Counted from the stretch's first letter, positions 31,743 through 41,131 are shown. The stretch: DNA of 64,000 bases from Actinoplanes sp. N902-109 (GCF_000389965.1 NC_021191.1:7813501-7877500); one strand, 5' to 3'. Numbers and translations: made by a program. The notes: a model not told the origin generated them from the letters alone.

Positions 31743-33500
31743 GTGCCCCTGCGGCGGATCCTGCGACTGGCACCCTGGCAGGTCAGGTCACGCATCATCC
31801 GGAGCGTCCAGCGCCGCGTGCTGCCGCGCGTCTCCGAAGGTCAACGCTTGGGGGTGGCCCGGCGACTCGTTTCGCTGTCGCACCCGCCGCAACTCCCGCT
31901 CATGCGGACCCCGGCGGACTCCCCGACCATGCGGGTGCGCACCGGCCGCGGGTGGGTGACCGCCCGGCGGGACCCGGCGGCAAGCCCGGCTTCGGTACGG
32001 CGGCAGAACCTCGACACCGTCACCACCGCCCTCGACACCGCGGGCATCGACTGGTTCCGGGTCCCGGCCAAGGCCCTGCGCACCACGGCCGTCGCGGTGC
32101 GGGTCGCCGACCGGGCCGCCGTACTCAAGATCCTGGAGAAGTCCGCCGGGCTGGTCGACATCGTCAAGCCGAAGCGCGCCAAGAAGCGGGCAGCGGCGCT
32201 TGTGCTGCGGGTCTGGTGGCCGGTGACCGACCCGCACGGCAGCCTGGTGCTGGGTGCCGACGTGGGTTGCGAGATCGAGTTCTGGAGCGAGCGCGACGGG
32301 GTGCTGGCCGGTCCGCGCACCAACCCGATCGCCGGCGTCATCGCGGCGGACGAGCCGGTCGTGACCGCCCCGGAGCCCGCGTTCGGGGCGTTCAGCTCGC
32401 CGCACGACAACACCTCGTACCGGACCCGGGAGATCTTCACGATGCCGGGCCCGGACCGGATCGGCTTCCCGATCGACGTGGTCTACACCTGGGTCGACGG
32501 CAGTGACCTGGAGTGGCAGGCCCGCAAGGCCGCCGCGCTGGGCCGCAACGACTGGCTGGGCGAGGCCAGCCGGCTGGCCCACAACAACTCGCGGTTCGCC
32601 TCGCGGGACGAGCTGCGCTACTCGCTGCGCTCGCTGCACTGCTTCGCACCCTGGGTCAACCACATCTACCTGGTGACCGACGACCAGGTGCCGGAATGGC
32701 TGGACCCCGCCGCGCCGGGGATCACCCTGGTGAGCCACCGGGAGATCTTCGGCGACACCGGGACGCTGCCGACATTCAACTCGCAGGCCATCGAGTCGCG
32801 GCTGCACCGCATCCCCGGGCTGAGCGAGCACTTCCTCTATCTCAACGACGACGTGTTCCTGGGCCGGCCGGTCAGCCCCGAGCTGTTCTTCACGCCGGGC
32901 GGGCTGACCCGGTTCTTCCCGTCGAACGCCCAGGTGGACGCGGCACCCCGGCGACCGGACGACCCGCCTGCGGACTCGGCCGGCAAGAACAACCGGGAGC
33001 TCATCCGCACCGCGTTCGGCCGGGTGCTGAGCCGCAAGATGATGCACACCCCGCACCCCTCGCGGATCAGCATCCTGCGCGAGATCGAGGAGCGGTTCAG
33101 CGCGTACGTCAGCGCGACCGCCGGCCACCAGTTCCGGCACCCCGACGACATCGCGATGCTGTCGTCGCTGCAGCAGTACTACGCCTACCTGACCGGGCGG
33201 GCGGCCCCGGGGACCATCGCCTACACCTACGCGGACCTGGCGAACCCGGCGACACCGTTCAAGCTCGCGCGGCTGCTGCGGCACCGCGACCTCGACACGT
33301 TCTGCCTCAACGACACCGACTCCGACGACGCGGTGGCGGCCGAGCAAGTGGCCCTGCTGGCCGAGTTCCTCCCGGCCTATCTGCCGTTCGCGTCGCCGTA
33401 CGAACGCACCGGGGCGGCCCCGGCTGTGATGCCCCAGCGGATCACGGTCCCCGCGCAACAGAGCCCGGCCAAGACCCGCAGAAGGAGAGAGTTCTCGTGA
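31743..33500 (+). CDS. Stealth family protein (sugar-phosphate transferase)
   Basis: A 585-residue protein from GTG 31743, preceded by AAGGA. After about 240 residues of unassigned N-terminus come the Stealth conserved regions. CR1 is IDVVYTWVDGSD near residue 243. CR2 is FASRDELRYSLRSLHCFAPW through LYLNDDVFLG. CR3 is MHTPHPSR near 433, and a C-terminal Asp-rich region has DTDSDD. Stealth proteins include the bacterial capsule hexose-1-phosphate transferases and the catalytic part of GlcNAc-1-phosphotransferase. It probably adds a sugar-phosphate to a surface polysaccharide. The stop overlaps the next gene's start (GTGA). Confidence 0.9.
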   Translation: MPLRRILRLAPWQVRSRIIRSVQRRVLPRVSEGQRLGVARRLVSLSHPPQLPLMRTPADSPTMRVRTGRGWVTARRDPAASPASVRRQNLDTVTTALDTAGIDWFRVPAKALRTTAVAVRVADRAAVLKILEKSAGLVDIVKPKRAKKRAAALVLRVWWPVTDPHGSLVLGADVGCEIEFWSERDGVLAGPRTNPIAGVIAADEPVVTAPEPAFGAFSSPHDNTSYRTREIFTMPGPDRIGFPIDVVYTWVDGSDLEWQARKAAALGRNDWLGEASRLAHNNSRFASRDELRYSLRSLHCFAPWVNHIYLVTDDQVPEWLDPAAPGITLVSHREIFGDTGTLPTFNSQAIESRLHRIPGLSEHFLYLNDDVFLGRPVSPELFFTPGGLTRFFPSNAQVDAAPRRPDDPPADSAGKNNRELIRTAFGRVLSRKMMHTPHPSRISILREIEERFSAYVSATAGHQFRHPDDIAMLSSLQQYYAYLTGRAAPGTIAYTYADLANPATPFKLARLLRHRDLDTFCLNDTDSDDAVAAEQVALLAEFLPAYLPFASPYERTGAAPAVMPQRITVPAQQSPAKTRRRREFS

Positions 33501-34744
33501 GCTTCGACGTCGCCATCCTCGGCCTGGGCTATGTGGGGCTGCCGCTGGCCCAGCAGGCCACCCGGGCCGGGCTGACCGTGTTCGGCTTCGACGTCAACGC
33601 GGCGGTGGTGGCCGCACTCGGCGCCGGCCGCTCGCACGTCGACGACCTGTCCGACGCCGACGTGGCCGAGATGCTGGCCGGTGGCTTCCGCGCCGGCACC
33701 GACGAGACGCTGATCGGCACCGCGGACACCGCGGTCATCTGCGTGCCCACCCCGCTGGCCGAGGGCGACGGGCCGGACCTGCGCGCGGTCATCGGTGCCA
33801 CCGAGGCGGTCGGGCGCAACCTGCGGCCGGGCATGCTGGTCGTGCTGGAGTCCACCACCTACCCGGGCACCACCGAGGACGTGGTCGCGCCGCTGCTGGA
33901 GAAGCTGTCCGGGCTGCGCGCCGGGATCGACTTCCACGTGGCGTTCTCGCCCGAGCGCATCGACCCGGGCAACGAGCGGTTCGGCCCGCGCAACACCCCG
34001 AAGGTGGTCGGCGGCATGACACCGGCCTGCACCGAGCGGGTGGCGGCGTTCTACGGCCGGTTCGTCGACACCGTCGTGCCCACCCGCGGCACCCGGGAGG
34101 CGGAGACCGCGAAGCTGCTCGAGAACACCTACCGGCACGTGAACATCGCGCTGGTCAACGAGATGGCCCGGTTCTGCCACGAGCTGGACATCGACCTGTG
34201 GGACGTCATCCACGCCGCGTCCACCAAGCCGTTCGGCTTCCAGGCGTTCTATCCCGGGCCGGGCGTCGGCGGGCACTGCATCCCGATCGACCCGAACTAT
34301 CTCTCGCACAACGTCCGGACCAAGCTGGGTTACCCGTTCCGGTTCGTCGAGCTGGCCCAGGAGATCAACGCCACCATGCCGGCGTACGTCGCCCGGCGCG
34401 CGCAGAACCTGCTCAACGCCGACGGCCAGGCCCTGCATGGGGCGCGGGTGCTGCTGCTCGGGGTCACGTACAAGCCGAACATCGCCGACCAGCGCGAGTC
34501 GCCGGCCACGCCGCTGGCCCGGCACCTGGCGGCGCTGGGTGCGGTGCTGACCTACCACGACCCGTACGTCCGGGAGTGGATCGTGCCGCGCACCGACGAC
34601 CTGGAGGGCGCCGCCGCAGCCGCCGACCTGGTGATCCTGGTGCAGCACCACCGCGACTACGACGCCGACCACCTGGCGGGCATCGCCAAGCGCTTCTTCG
34701 ACACCCGCGGCGTGACCACCACCAGGGAGGCACACCGGCTGTGA
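33497..34744 (+). CDS. Nucleotide sugar dehydrogenase (UDP-HexNAc/UDP-hexose 6-dehydrogenase family)
   Basis: A 415-residue NAD-dependent enzyme that oxidises a UDP-sugar C6 to the uronic acid. The Rossmann motif is ILGLGYVGLPLA at residues 6-17. The active-site cysteine is in PGPGVGGHCIPIDPNYL near residue 261, the form seen in WbpA/WecC-type HexNAc dehydrogenases. The C-terminal GVTYKPNIADQRESPA is the UDP-binding domain. It sits between the Stealth and acyltransferase genes with 4-bp GTGA overlaps on both sides, so it likely supplies an activated uronic acid for the same polysaccharide. Confidence 0.93.
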   Translation: MSFDVAILGLGYVGLPLAQQATRAGLTVFGFDVNAAVVAALGAGRSHVDDLSDADVAEMLAGGFRAGTDETLIGTADTAVICVPTPLAEGDGPDLRAVIGATEAVGRNLRPGMLVVLESTTYPGTTEDVVAPLLEKLSGLRAGIDFHVAFSPERIDPGNERFGPRNTPKVVGGMTPACTERVAAFYGRFVDTVVPTRGTREAETAKLLENTYRHVNIALVNEMARFCHELDIDLWDVIHAASTKPFGFQAFYPGPGVGGHCIPIDPNYLSHNVRTKLGYPFRFVELAQEINATMPAYVARRAQNLLNADGQALHGARVLLLGVTYKPNIADQRESPATPLARHLAALGAVLTYHDPYVREWIVPRTDDLEGAAAAADLVILVQHHRDYDADHLAGIAKRFFDTRGVTTTREAHRL

Positions 34745-36804
34745 CCGAGATGAGCACCGCGCCCCTCGCGCCCGCACCTCGCCGCGCCGCCCGTGCCGCC
34801 CGGACGGCCCCGCCGCCCCGAGCGACAGGAACCGGGCACCGCCGCGACATCGAGGGACTGCGCGCGGTCGCGGTGCTCCTCGTCGTCGCCTACCACTGTG
34901 GACTGCCGGTCGTGTCCGGCGGTTACGTCGGTGTCGACGTCTTCTTCGTCATCTCCGGCTTCCTCATCACCGGTCTGCTGCTGCGCGAGCTGCGCGGCAC
35001 CGGCACGCTCTCGATCCCGCGGTTCTACGCCCGCCGGGCGCTGCGGCTGCTACCCGCCTCGGCCACCGTCGTGGTGGCCACGGTGGTGGCGTCCGCGCTG
35101 TGGCTGCCGCCGCTGCGGCTCAGCGGCATCCTGTCGGATGCGCTGCACACCTCGATCTACACGATGAACTACCGCCTCGCCGCGATCGGAACGGACTATC
35201 TGCAGGCCGACGCCGACCCGTCCCCGCTGCAGCACTTCTGGTCGCTGGCCGTCGAGGAACAGTTCTACCTGGTGTGGCCGGTGCTGATCCTGGCGCTGGG
35301 CCGGCGTCGCGGGCTCGGTGCCGCGCTGTCGGTGCTGACCGCCGGGTCGCTGGCGCTCGCGCTGTGGCAGACCCGGGAGAACGCCGGCTGGGCGTATTTC
35401 GGTGCGCACACCCGCGCGTGGGAACTGGGCGTGGGTGCCCTGCTCGCGCTCGGCGCGGTGCGCCTGCCCCGGTGGTGCGTCCCGGCCGGGCTGGTCGCGG
35501 TGGGCGTCTCGGCCGTGCTCTACACCGCCGAGACCCCGTTCCCCGGGTACGCCGCACTGCTGCCGGTGCTGGGCACCGCCGCGGTCATCGCCGGTGGCAC
35601 GGGCCGCCCGGCCGGTCTGCTCGGCACCCCGGTGCTGCAGGGCATCGGACGGTTGTCGTACTCCTGGTACCTGTGGCACTGGCCGATGCTGCTGATCGCG
35701 CCGGCGGTGGTGGGCCGCCCGCTCGCCGGATGGGAGAACGTCCTTGTCGCGCTGGGCGCGCTCGGGCTGGCCGCGCTGACGTTCGCGCTGATCGAGAACC
35801 CGATGAGGCAGCCGGCCGTGCTGCGCAACCGGCCGTGGCGCGGGATCGGCGCGGGCCTCGGCATCTCGCTGCTCTGCGCGGGACTGTGCGTCGTGGTGTC
35901 GTACACGGCCTCGCACGCCCGCGGGGTGAGCCACTACCGGGCGATGACGCTGAACCCCGACTCGGTGGGCCCGGAGGAGCTGAGCCGGATCATCGCCGAA
36001 AGCGTGCGCCTGCCCGCCGTACCCGCGAACCTGACGCCGAAGCTCGACCGGGCGGCCAAGGACAAGCCGCGCTACTACAGCGAGAACTGCTCGGGCACGT
36101 TCGACGACGCCGAGGTCAAGAAACCGTGCGCGTACGGCGACCTGTCCTCACCCACCACCGTGGTGCTGTTCGGTGACTCGCATGCCGGGCACTGGTTCCC
36201 GGCGCTGGAGGCGGTGGCGCTGCAACGGCATTGGAAGCTGGTCGTGGTCACCAAGAGCGCGTGCACGGCGGCCGACGGCGTGATCTTCCTGCCGCAGCTC
36301 AAGCGCGAGTTCACCGAATGCGTCCAGTGGCGGCGAGCCGCGTGGGACTACGTGCGTTCGTTGCACCCGGCGAAGGTGGTGCTCGCGTCGACGTACCCCA
36401 GCAACGAGCTTCTGCACGTGTCCGGCTCGCAGGACGACGCCTGGGCAGCAGCGTGGCGGCGCTCGGTGCGGGACGCCGCAGTGCCCGGCGCGCGGGTCTA
36501 CTTCATCGCGGACACACCCTGGATGGCCGGCTCGAACCCGGAGTGCCTGTCGGTGCACCCGAACGAGCCCGCCGCCTGCGGGCGTGACCGCGTCAGCGCG
36601 CTGGCCCTGCCCGAGCGGCGGCGGATGGTGACGGCGGCAGTCCGCGCGGCCGGGGCCCGGGTCATCGACCCCACGTCGTGGTTCTGCACCCCGACGACGT
36701 GCCCGGCGATCGTCGGCAACGTCCTGGTCTACCGGGACCAGCACCACGTGACCACCGCGTACAGCAGGCTCCTCGCCCCCGAACTGGGCGCGGCACTGTC
36801 CTGA
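34741..36804 (+). CDS. OafA-type acyltransferase with C-terminal SGNH domain
   Basis: A 687-residue membrane protein from GTG 34741. An Ala/Pro/Arg-rich cytoplasmic leader of about 40 residues precedes about 10 TM segments of the acyltransferase-3 fold. That fold has DIEGLRAVAVLLVVAYH, GYVGVDVFFVISGFLIT, the RFYARRALRLLPA segment and FWSLAVEEQFYLVWP. The extracytoplasmic C-terminal third is an SGNH domain with LFGDSHAGHW (Ser near residue 479) and a D-x-H-H pair near 668. Such proteins O-acetylate surface polysaccharide or peptidoglycan. It is the third gene of the coupled operon and is followed by a strong hairpin. Confidence 0.93.
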   Translation: MTEMSTAPLAPAPRRAARAARTAPPPRATGTGHRRDIEGLRAVAVLLVVAYHCGLPVVSGGYVGVDVFFVISGFLITGLLLRELRGTGTLSIPRFYARRALRLLPASATVVVATVVASALWLPPLRLSGILSDALHTSIYTMNYRLAAIGTDYLQADADPSPLQHFWSLAVEEQFYLVWPVLILALGRRRGLGAALSVLTAGSLALALWQTRENAGWAYFGAHTRAWELGVGALLALGAVRLPRWCVPAGLVAVGVSAVLYTAETPFPGYAALLPVLGTAAVIAGGTGRPAGLLGTPVLQGIGRLSYSWYLWHWPMLLIAPAVVGRPLAGWENVLVALGALGLAALTFALIENPMRQPAVLRNRPWRGIGAGLGISLLCAGLCVVVSYTASHARGVSHYRAMTLNPDSVGPEELSRIIAESVRLPAVPANLTPKLDRAAKDKPRYYSENCSGTFDDAEVKKPCAYGDLSSPTTVVLFGDSHAGHWFPALEAVALQRHWKLVVVTKSACTAADGVIFLPQLKREFTECVQWRRAAWDYVRSLHPAKVVLASTYPSNELLHVSGSQDDAWAAAWRRSVRDAAVPGARVYFIADTPWMAGSNPECLSVHPNEPAACGRDRVSALALPERRRMVTAAVRAAGARVIDPTSWFCTPTTCPAIVGNVLVYRDQHHVTTAYSRLLAPELGAALS

Positions 36805-36827
36805 TCGAAACCGGGCTGCAACCCGCT

Positions 36828-36855
36828 CCGGGCCCCGGCTGCAACCGGGGTCCGG
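36828..36855 (+). terminator. Terminator of the Stealth-dehydrogenase-acyltransferase operon
   Basis: CCGGGCCCCGG (36828-36838), loop CTGCAA, CCGGGGTCCGG (36845-36855): an 11-bp stem with one G-T pair, 24 bp after the acyltransferase stop. Confidence 0.75.
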
Positions 36856-36989
36856 CAGGCACCCGGGCAGCAACTCAGCACTCACACCAAGGCACCTGAA
36901 GAGGCATCAGCGACCCCCGTGGGACGCCCGATGGGAATGGCGTACCTGGCGAACAAGCGCCGGGGCGGAGTTCTCTGAAAGGTTGACCC

Positions 36990-37469
36990 GTGCTGAAGCG
37001 CCTCGCCACCCTTGCTCTGATCCCCGCCGCAGCTTTCCTCGGCCTGCTCGCCACCGCGGAGGCCGCGCAGGCCGCGCCGGTGTCCACCTCGACGCTGCAG
37101 ACGCAGGTCGTGGCGCTGTCCAACCAGCAGCGCGCCAAGGCCGGTTGCCAGGCCCTGAAGGTCAACCCCCAGCTGCTCTGGGCGGCCCGCGGCCACAGCA
37201 AGTACATGGCCTCGACCGGCGTGTTCAGCCACACCGGCGCGCGCAACTCGACGTTCATCACCCGGGTCAAGGCGGCCGGCTACAGCGCGCCGCGCAGCGA
37301 GAACATCGCGTGGGGCTACCGCAGCGCCGCCGAGGTCGTCAACGCCTGGATGAAGTCCCCGGGTCACCGGCGCAACCTGCTCGACTGCGGCGCCAGGACG
37401 TTCGCCGTCGGCGTTGTCTACTCCACCAACGGCACGCCGTACTACACGCAGGAGTTCGGCTCCCGCTGA
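36990..37469 (+). CDS. Secreted CAP (SCP/PR-1) domain protein
   Basis: A 159-residue exported protein from GTG 36990, preceded by AAAGG. A Sec signal peptide (LKRLATLALIPAAAFLGLLATAEAAQA) is followed by a compact CAP domain. That domain has LSNQQRAKAGCQALKV, LWAARGHSKYMASTGVFSHTG, ENIAWGYRSAAEVVNAWMKSPGHRRNLLD and TPYYTQEFG. The two cysteines (GCQAL, LDCGA) probably form a disulfide. Bacterial CAP proteins are extracellular; their activity is unsettled. About 180 bp of leader separate it from the upstream operon, with no riboswitch class recognised. Confidence 0.92.
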   Translation: MLKRLATLALIPAAAFLGLLATAEAAQAAPVSTSTLQTQVVALSNQQRAKAGCQALKVNPQLLWAARGHSKYMASTGVFSHTGARNSTFITRVKAAGYSAPRSENIAWGYRSAAEVVNAWMKSPGHRRNLLDCGARTFAVGVVYSTNGTPYYTQEFGSR

Positions 37470-37489
37470 GTCCTTTCCCTCCCCCGTGG

Positions 37490-37521
37490 CCGGCCCGGCA
37501 TGCCCCCGCATGCCGGGCCGG
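37490..37521. terminator. Bidirectional terminator between the CAP and methyltransferase genes
   Basis: CCGGCCCGGCATGC (37490-37503), CCCC loop, GCATGCCGGGCCGG (37508-37521): a perfect 14-bp stem between convergent genes. Confidence 0.85.
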
Positions 37522-37532
37522 TCCATGTGTGC

Positions 37533-38567
37533 TCAGACCGGGACTGCGGCACCCCGGCGGTACGACAGCACCGCGTGCCGGCCCAGCAGGTGCGGCTCGG
37601 CGGTGAGCCCGGCGATGCTCTCGGTCCACCGCCGCACGGCGTCCTGCTCGTCGGGGCGGTTCACGTCGTCGAGCACCACGGTCGCGGTCGTGGCGAGCCG
37701 GCTCTCCAGCACGTGCAGCGCCGGGAACCGGGCGTCCGGCCCGGTGGCCGCGGGCGGGCCGTCGATCAGCAGCACGTCGATGTCGCGCAGATCGGCCAGC
37801 TGGGCCACGTCGTACCACTGGTAGGCGCGGCCGTCGGTGGTCAGCTCGGTCAGCGGTGCCACCCGCACCTCGGCCACCGCGGTGAGCCCGTGCGCGCCGA
37901 GCATGTCGCGGGTCCGGGCGGCGTAGTCCGCGTCATGGTCCAGCGAGACCAGCCGGCCGCCGATCTTCTCCAGCGCGTACGCCAGCCACACCGACGAGGT
38001 GCCGCTGCCCAGCTCGACCACCAGCCGCGGCTGCCCGAGCCGGACGATGTGCAGCAGCTCCAGCAGATCCGTCGGGTTGAGCGCGAAGTCGCCCGAGGAC
38101 GGCATCGGCGCCCGCGGCGTGAACTCCTGGAACAGCTGGAACATCGCCTCGATCTCCCGGCTCTGCGCACGCAGCAGCAGGTCGTTGCCGTGCCCGTTCT
38201 GCCGCAGCCCACGGGTGATCGTGCGGGTCAGCTCCTGGTGCCGGTCGCCGGCGGTGAGCCGTTCCTTCTCCACGGTCGCCACCACCCGGCGCTGCATCTG
38301 CTCGACGACGGTCCGCAGGTCACGGGTGGCCGCCTGGTTCGCCCGGTACAGCCCGCCCATCCAGCGGGACAGGTGCAGGATGCCCAGCAGGACCACCAGC
38401 AGGAGCAGGGCCACCAGCGACATCGCCAGGCCCGGGTGGCCGGTGCCGGCCGCCACCCAGGTGCCGGCGATCAGCACCAGCGCCGCCAGGAGAACGACCA
38501 CCTGCGGACGGGTCAGGCTCTGCAACCGTCCCGTCAGCCGTCCGCCGAAACCGGTCAGGCCGCTCAT
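37533..38567 (-). CDS. Membrane-anchored class I SAM-dependent methyltransferase
   Basis: A 344-residue protein. Two N-terminal hydrophobic segments (about residues 22-41 and 45-66) are followed by a charged helical region of about 90 residues. A C-terminal Rossmann methyltransferase comes last: VVELGSGTSSVWLAYAL is motif I, GGRLVSLDHDADYAA is motif II with the acidic ribose ligand, and DIDVLLIDGPP is post-I/motif IV. It is probably attached to the inner face of the membrane and modifies a glycan or lipid-linked intermediate. It lies 59 bp downstream of the two-domain glycosyltransferase on the same strand. Confidence 0.82.
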   Translation of the reverse strand: MSGLTGFGGRLTGRLQSLTRPQVVVLLAALVLIAGTWVAAGTGHPGLAMSLVALLLLVVLLGILHLSRWMGGLYRANQAATRDLRTVVEQMQRRVVATVEKERLTAGDRHQELTRTITRGLRQNGHGNDLLLRAQSREIEAMFQLFQEFTPRAPMPSSGDFALNPTDLLELLHIVRLGQPRLVVELGSGTSSVWLAYALEKIGGRLVSLDHDADYAARTRDMLGAHGLTAVAEVRVAPLTELTTDGRAYQWYDVAQLADLRDIDVLLIDGPPAATGPDARFPALHVLESRLATTATVVLDDVNRPDEQDAVRRWTESIAGLTAEPHLLGRHAVLSYRRGAAVPV

Positions 38568-38626
38568 TGAAACCTCCGTTGTGCGCCGTCTTCAACACGA
38601 CGCCTAACGGCGCAGTCCCGCCACCG

Positions 38627-41131
38627 TTACGCCGGGAGCGGCTCAGGTGTGCGCTGGGCCGGGGCAGCGGGCCGGGGCGCGTGCACCAAGCCGGCGATCC
38701 GGTCGACGTACAGCTGGGGGTGGTGGGCCTTGGTGACCACGGCCCGGGCGCGCCGGCTCTGCTCGGCGAACAGCACCCGATCGGCGGTGTAGCGCCGGAT
38801 CAGACCGGCCACCTCGGCCGGGGCGCAGTAGACGGCCGCGTCGCCGAAGACCGCCGCGTGCCGCTCCTCGGTGATCACCACGCAGCCCTGCCCGGCCGCT
38901 TCCAGCGCGGGCCGCGAGTACGTCTCGACCGCCTCCGGGTTCGGGAAGTGCAGGTAGAAATCGAGCTGGTGCAGGAACGTGCGCAGGTCCAGGTCGGTCG
39001 CCTCGTAGACCAGGTGGTCGCGCGGTCCGGTCAGCACGACGTCGGTGCGGGGCCAGTCCGGCATGCGCAGCCGTACGTCCGCAGCCCGCAACCCGGCATA
39101 GACGTGCAGCGCCTCCCGGGTGTCCCGCGGCCACACCCCCTGATCGCACAGGTCGGTGCCGACCACGGGCAGGTCCGGGCTCGCACCGGTGCGGGTGGTG
39201 GCCCAGCGTTCGGTGCCGATCACGGCGGGCAGGTCGTACGGCGTCAGCTCGACCGCCGGCCGGTACGCCCGCAGCACCGCCCGGATCTCCGGGTCCTGCG
39301 GGCACCACAGCGGCTCCACCCCGAACAACCGGTCCGCGATGCTCGTGCAGTCACCGACGTCGTAGCGGTTGTCGAGCCCGTCCCGGCGCGCCGGGGCCTG
39401 ATCCGCGACCACCAGCATCTGCCGGGGGCGCAGCAGGTACTCCTCGCCCTCGGCGAACTGCAGCACCGCGGCCTGCCGCACGATCAGCAGCGCGGTCTCG
39501 GCGGCGTCACCGGGCAGCAACTGGACGACCCGGCCCGCGTTGACCAGCGACTGCACCGGCTCGCACAGCGGGAACCGCCGGCGGGCCATCGGGCGCAGCG
39601 ACTCGATGTGCAGCACCGCGACCCGCAGTCCGCGATCGGTGAGCGCCTGCAGTTCCTCGACGGCGGCCAGCTGCGGGCCCTGCAGGAACCGCCAGTCGGC
39701 GGCCAGCACCACGTCGTACTCGGGGCGCGGGGGGACTTCGCTGCGGGCGTACCGGAGATGGTCCGGCGCGGCGAACGGCCGCTCGCCGCCCGCGCGCGGG
39801 AGGTAGGGCTTGGCGTCGCGGGTCGCGATGCGGCCGTGCCAGTGCTGATAGGCCGACGAGTACGCCACCCGGGCCGGATGCATCCAGTACGCGCGGATCT
39901 CCGAGCGGGACAGCGAGCCCTGGGAGAGCCGGATCAGCGCGAGCGGCTCGGTGTCGAGGTGGCGCACCGCGCGTTCGCCGTAGACCGCCCGCATGCGTCC
40001 GATGTACTCCGAGTCGGCGGCCTTGCGTACCTGGTCGAAGTAGCCGATCCGGGCCATCACCTGGGCCCGGCGGAACAGCAGCGACGACGGGTTGAACCGG
40101 CCGCGGCGCACGGCCGGGCGGGTCAGCACCAGCTCGTCGGTGACCCCCAGCCCGTCGCTGGTGGTGGCGACGACCCGGGAGTTGGCCAGCATGGGCCGCA
40201 CCTGCCGTTCCAGCCGGCGCGGGTGGGACCAGTCGTCGGAGTCCTGGAACGCGGCGAACTCGCCCTCGGCGGCGTCCAGCCCGGCGTTGCGCGCGGCGTA
40301 CGTGCCCTGGTTGACCGGCTGCTTGACCAGCCGGATGCGCGGGCCGAGCCCCACCGCGCGCTGCAGCACCTCGTCGAACTCCGGCGGCGAGGCGTCGTCC
40401 ACGATGATGATCTCGGTGTTGCACCAGGACTGGTCGAGGATCGAGCGCACCGCGGTGATCAGACCCTCGCCGGGGTGGAACGCGGTCACGATCACCGAGA
40501 CCAGCTGGGGTTCCCGCACCGGAGCGGCCGGAGCGGCCACGGTGAGCCGGTCGAACGGTGGCAGCTCGTTGTCCTGCAACGCCGGACGGGGCTTGGGCAG
40601 CAGCCGCTGGAACGCGGCCAGCCACGGCGCCACCTCGCCCGGCTGCACGAACGGGTTGGCCACGTCGATCTCGAGGTCGGCGCGCACGGCCGGGCTCATC
40701 GACCGGTACGCCGCGAGCAGCTCCCGGGCAGCTTCGGGGCCGCGCCACGTGAAGGCGAGCTCGGCGTGCAGCCCCTGGTGCGAGCCCGGGACACCGTCCG
40801 GGCCGAGTCCGGCGCGCAGCAGCTCGTAGAGCGCCAGCCCGTCGGTGCGGTCCGTGGGCAGCATGTCCTGCAGCGCCAGCACCTGGGCCAGCCCGGCGAC
40901 GACCGACGGGCGCAGCCCGCCCTGGATGCCCCGCAGCCAGGCCACGTCGTGGGTGCGGGCAGCGGTGAGCAGGTCCTCGTAGGTGGCTCCGGTGCCGCGC
41001 AGGGCGGTGTACGCGATCAGCCGGCGCATCTCCAGCGAGCGCAGCCGCACCGCGGTGGCCGGCATGGCCCGCTGCACGTGGTAGCGCGCGATCTTCAGGT
41101 AATCGTCGAGCAGACCGCCTGGTTCCCCCAT
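38627..41131 (-). CDS. Two-domain glycosyltransferase (GT2 plus GT4-like)
   Basis: An 834-residue protein from ATG 41131. About 200 N-terminal residues are helical and unassigned. Residues about 205-420 are a GT-A fold family 2 domain: VSVIVTAFHPGEGLITAVRS, then IIIVDDASPPEFDEVL, the NAGLDAAEGEFAAFQDSDDW acidic metal site, and RAQVMARIGYFDQV. The last 330 residues look like a GT-B domain, with VVLAADWRFLQGPQLAAVEEL and FPNPEAVETYSRPALEAAGQG near the end, a GT4-like donor-site segment. It probably builds a surface polysaccharide using two sugar transfers. The start lacks a clear ribosome binding site; the frame continues upstream without homology. Confidence 0.85.
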   Translation of the reverse strand: MGEPGGLLDDYLKIARYHVQRAMPATAVRLRSLEMRRLIAYTALRGTGATYEDLLTAARTHDVAWLRGIQGGLRPSVVAGLAQVLALQDMLPTDRTDGLALYELLRAGLGPDGVPGSHQGLHAELAFTWRGPEAARELLAAYRSMSPAVRADLEIDVANPFVQPGEVAPWLAAFQRLLPKPRPALQDNELPPFDRLTVAAPAAPVREPQLVSVIVTAFHPGEGLITAVRSILDQSWCNTEIIIVDDASPPEFDEVLQRAVGLGPRIRLVKQPVNQGTYAARNAGLDAAEGEFAAFQDSDDWSHPRRLERQVRPMLANSRVVATTSDGLGVTDELVLTRPAVRRGRFNPSSLLFRRAQVMARIGYFDQVRKAADSEYIGRMRAVYGERAVRHLDTEPLALIRLSQGSLSRSEIRAYWMHPARVAYSSAYQHWHGRIATRDAKPYLPRAGGERPFAAPDHLRYARSEVPPRPEYDVVLAADWRFLQGPQLAAVEELQALTDRGLRVAVLHIESLRPMARRRFPLCEPVQSLVNAGRVVQLLPGDAAETALLIVRQAAVLQFAEGEEYLLRPRQMLVVADQAPARRDGLDNRYDVGDCTSIADRLFGVEPLWCPQDPEIRAVLRAYRPAVELTPYDLPAVIGTERWATTRTGASPDLPVVGTDLCDQGVWPRDTREALHVYAGLRAADVRLRMPDWPRTDVVLTGPRDHLVYEATDLDLRTFLHQLDFYLHFPNPEAVETYSRPALEAAGQGCVVITEERHAAVFGDAAVYCAPAEVAGLIRRYTADRVLFAEQSRRARAVVTKAHHPQLYVDRIAGLVHAPRPAAPAQRTPEPLPA

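Noticed and set aside
36856..36989. A c-di-AMP or c-di-GMP riboswitch upstream of the CAP gene
   Set aside because: A partial GGGACGC-like block is present, but the other conserved blocks of either class are missing. A covariance scan would decide.
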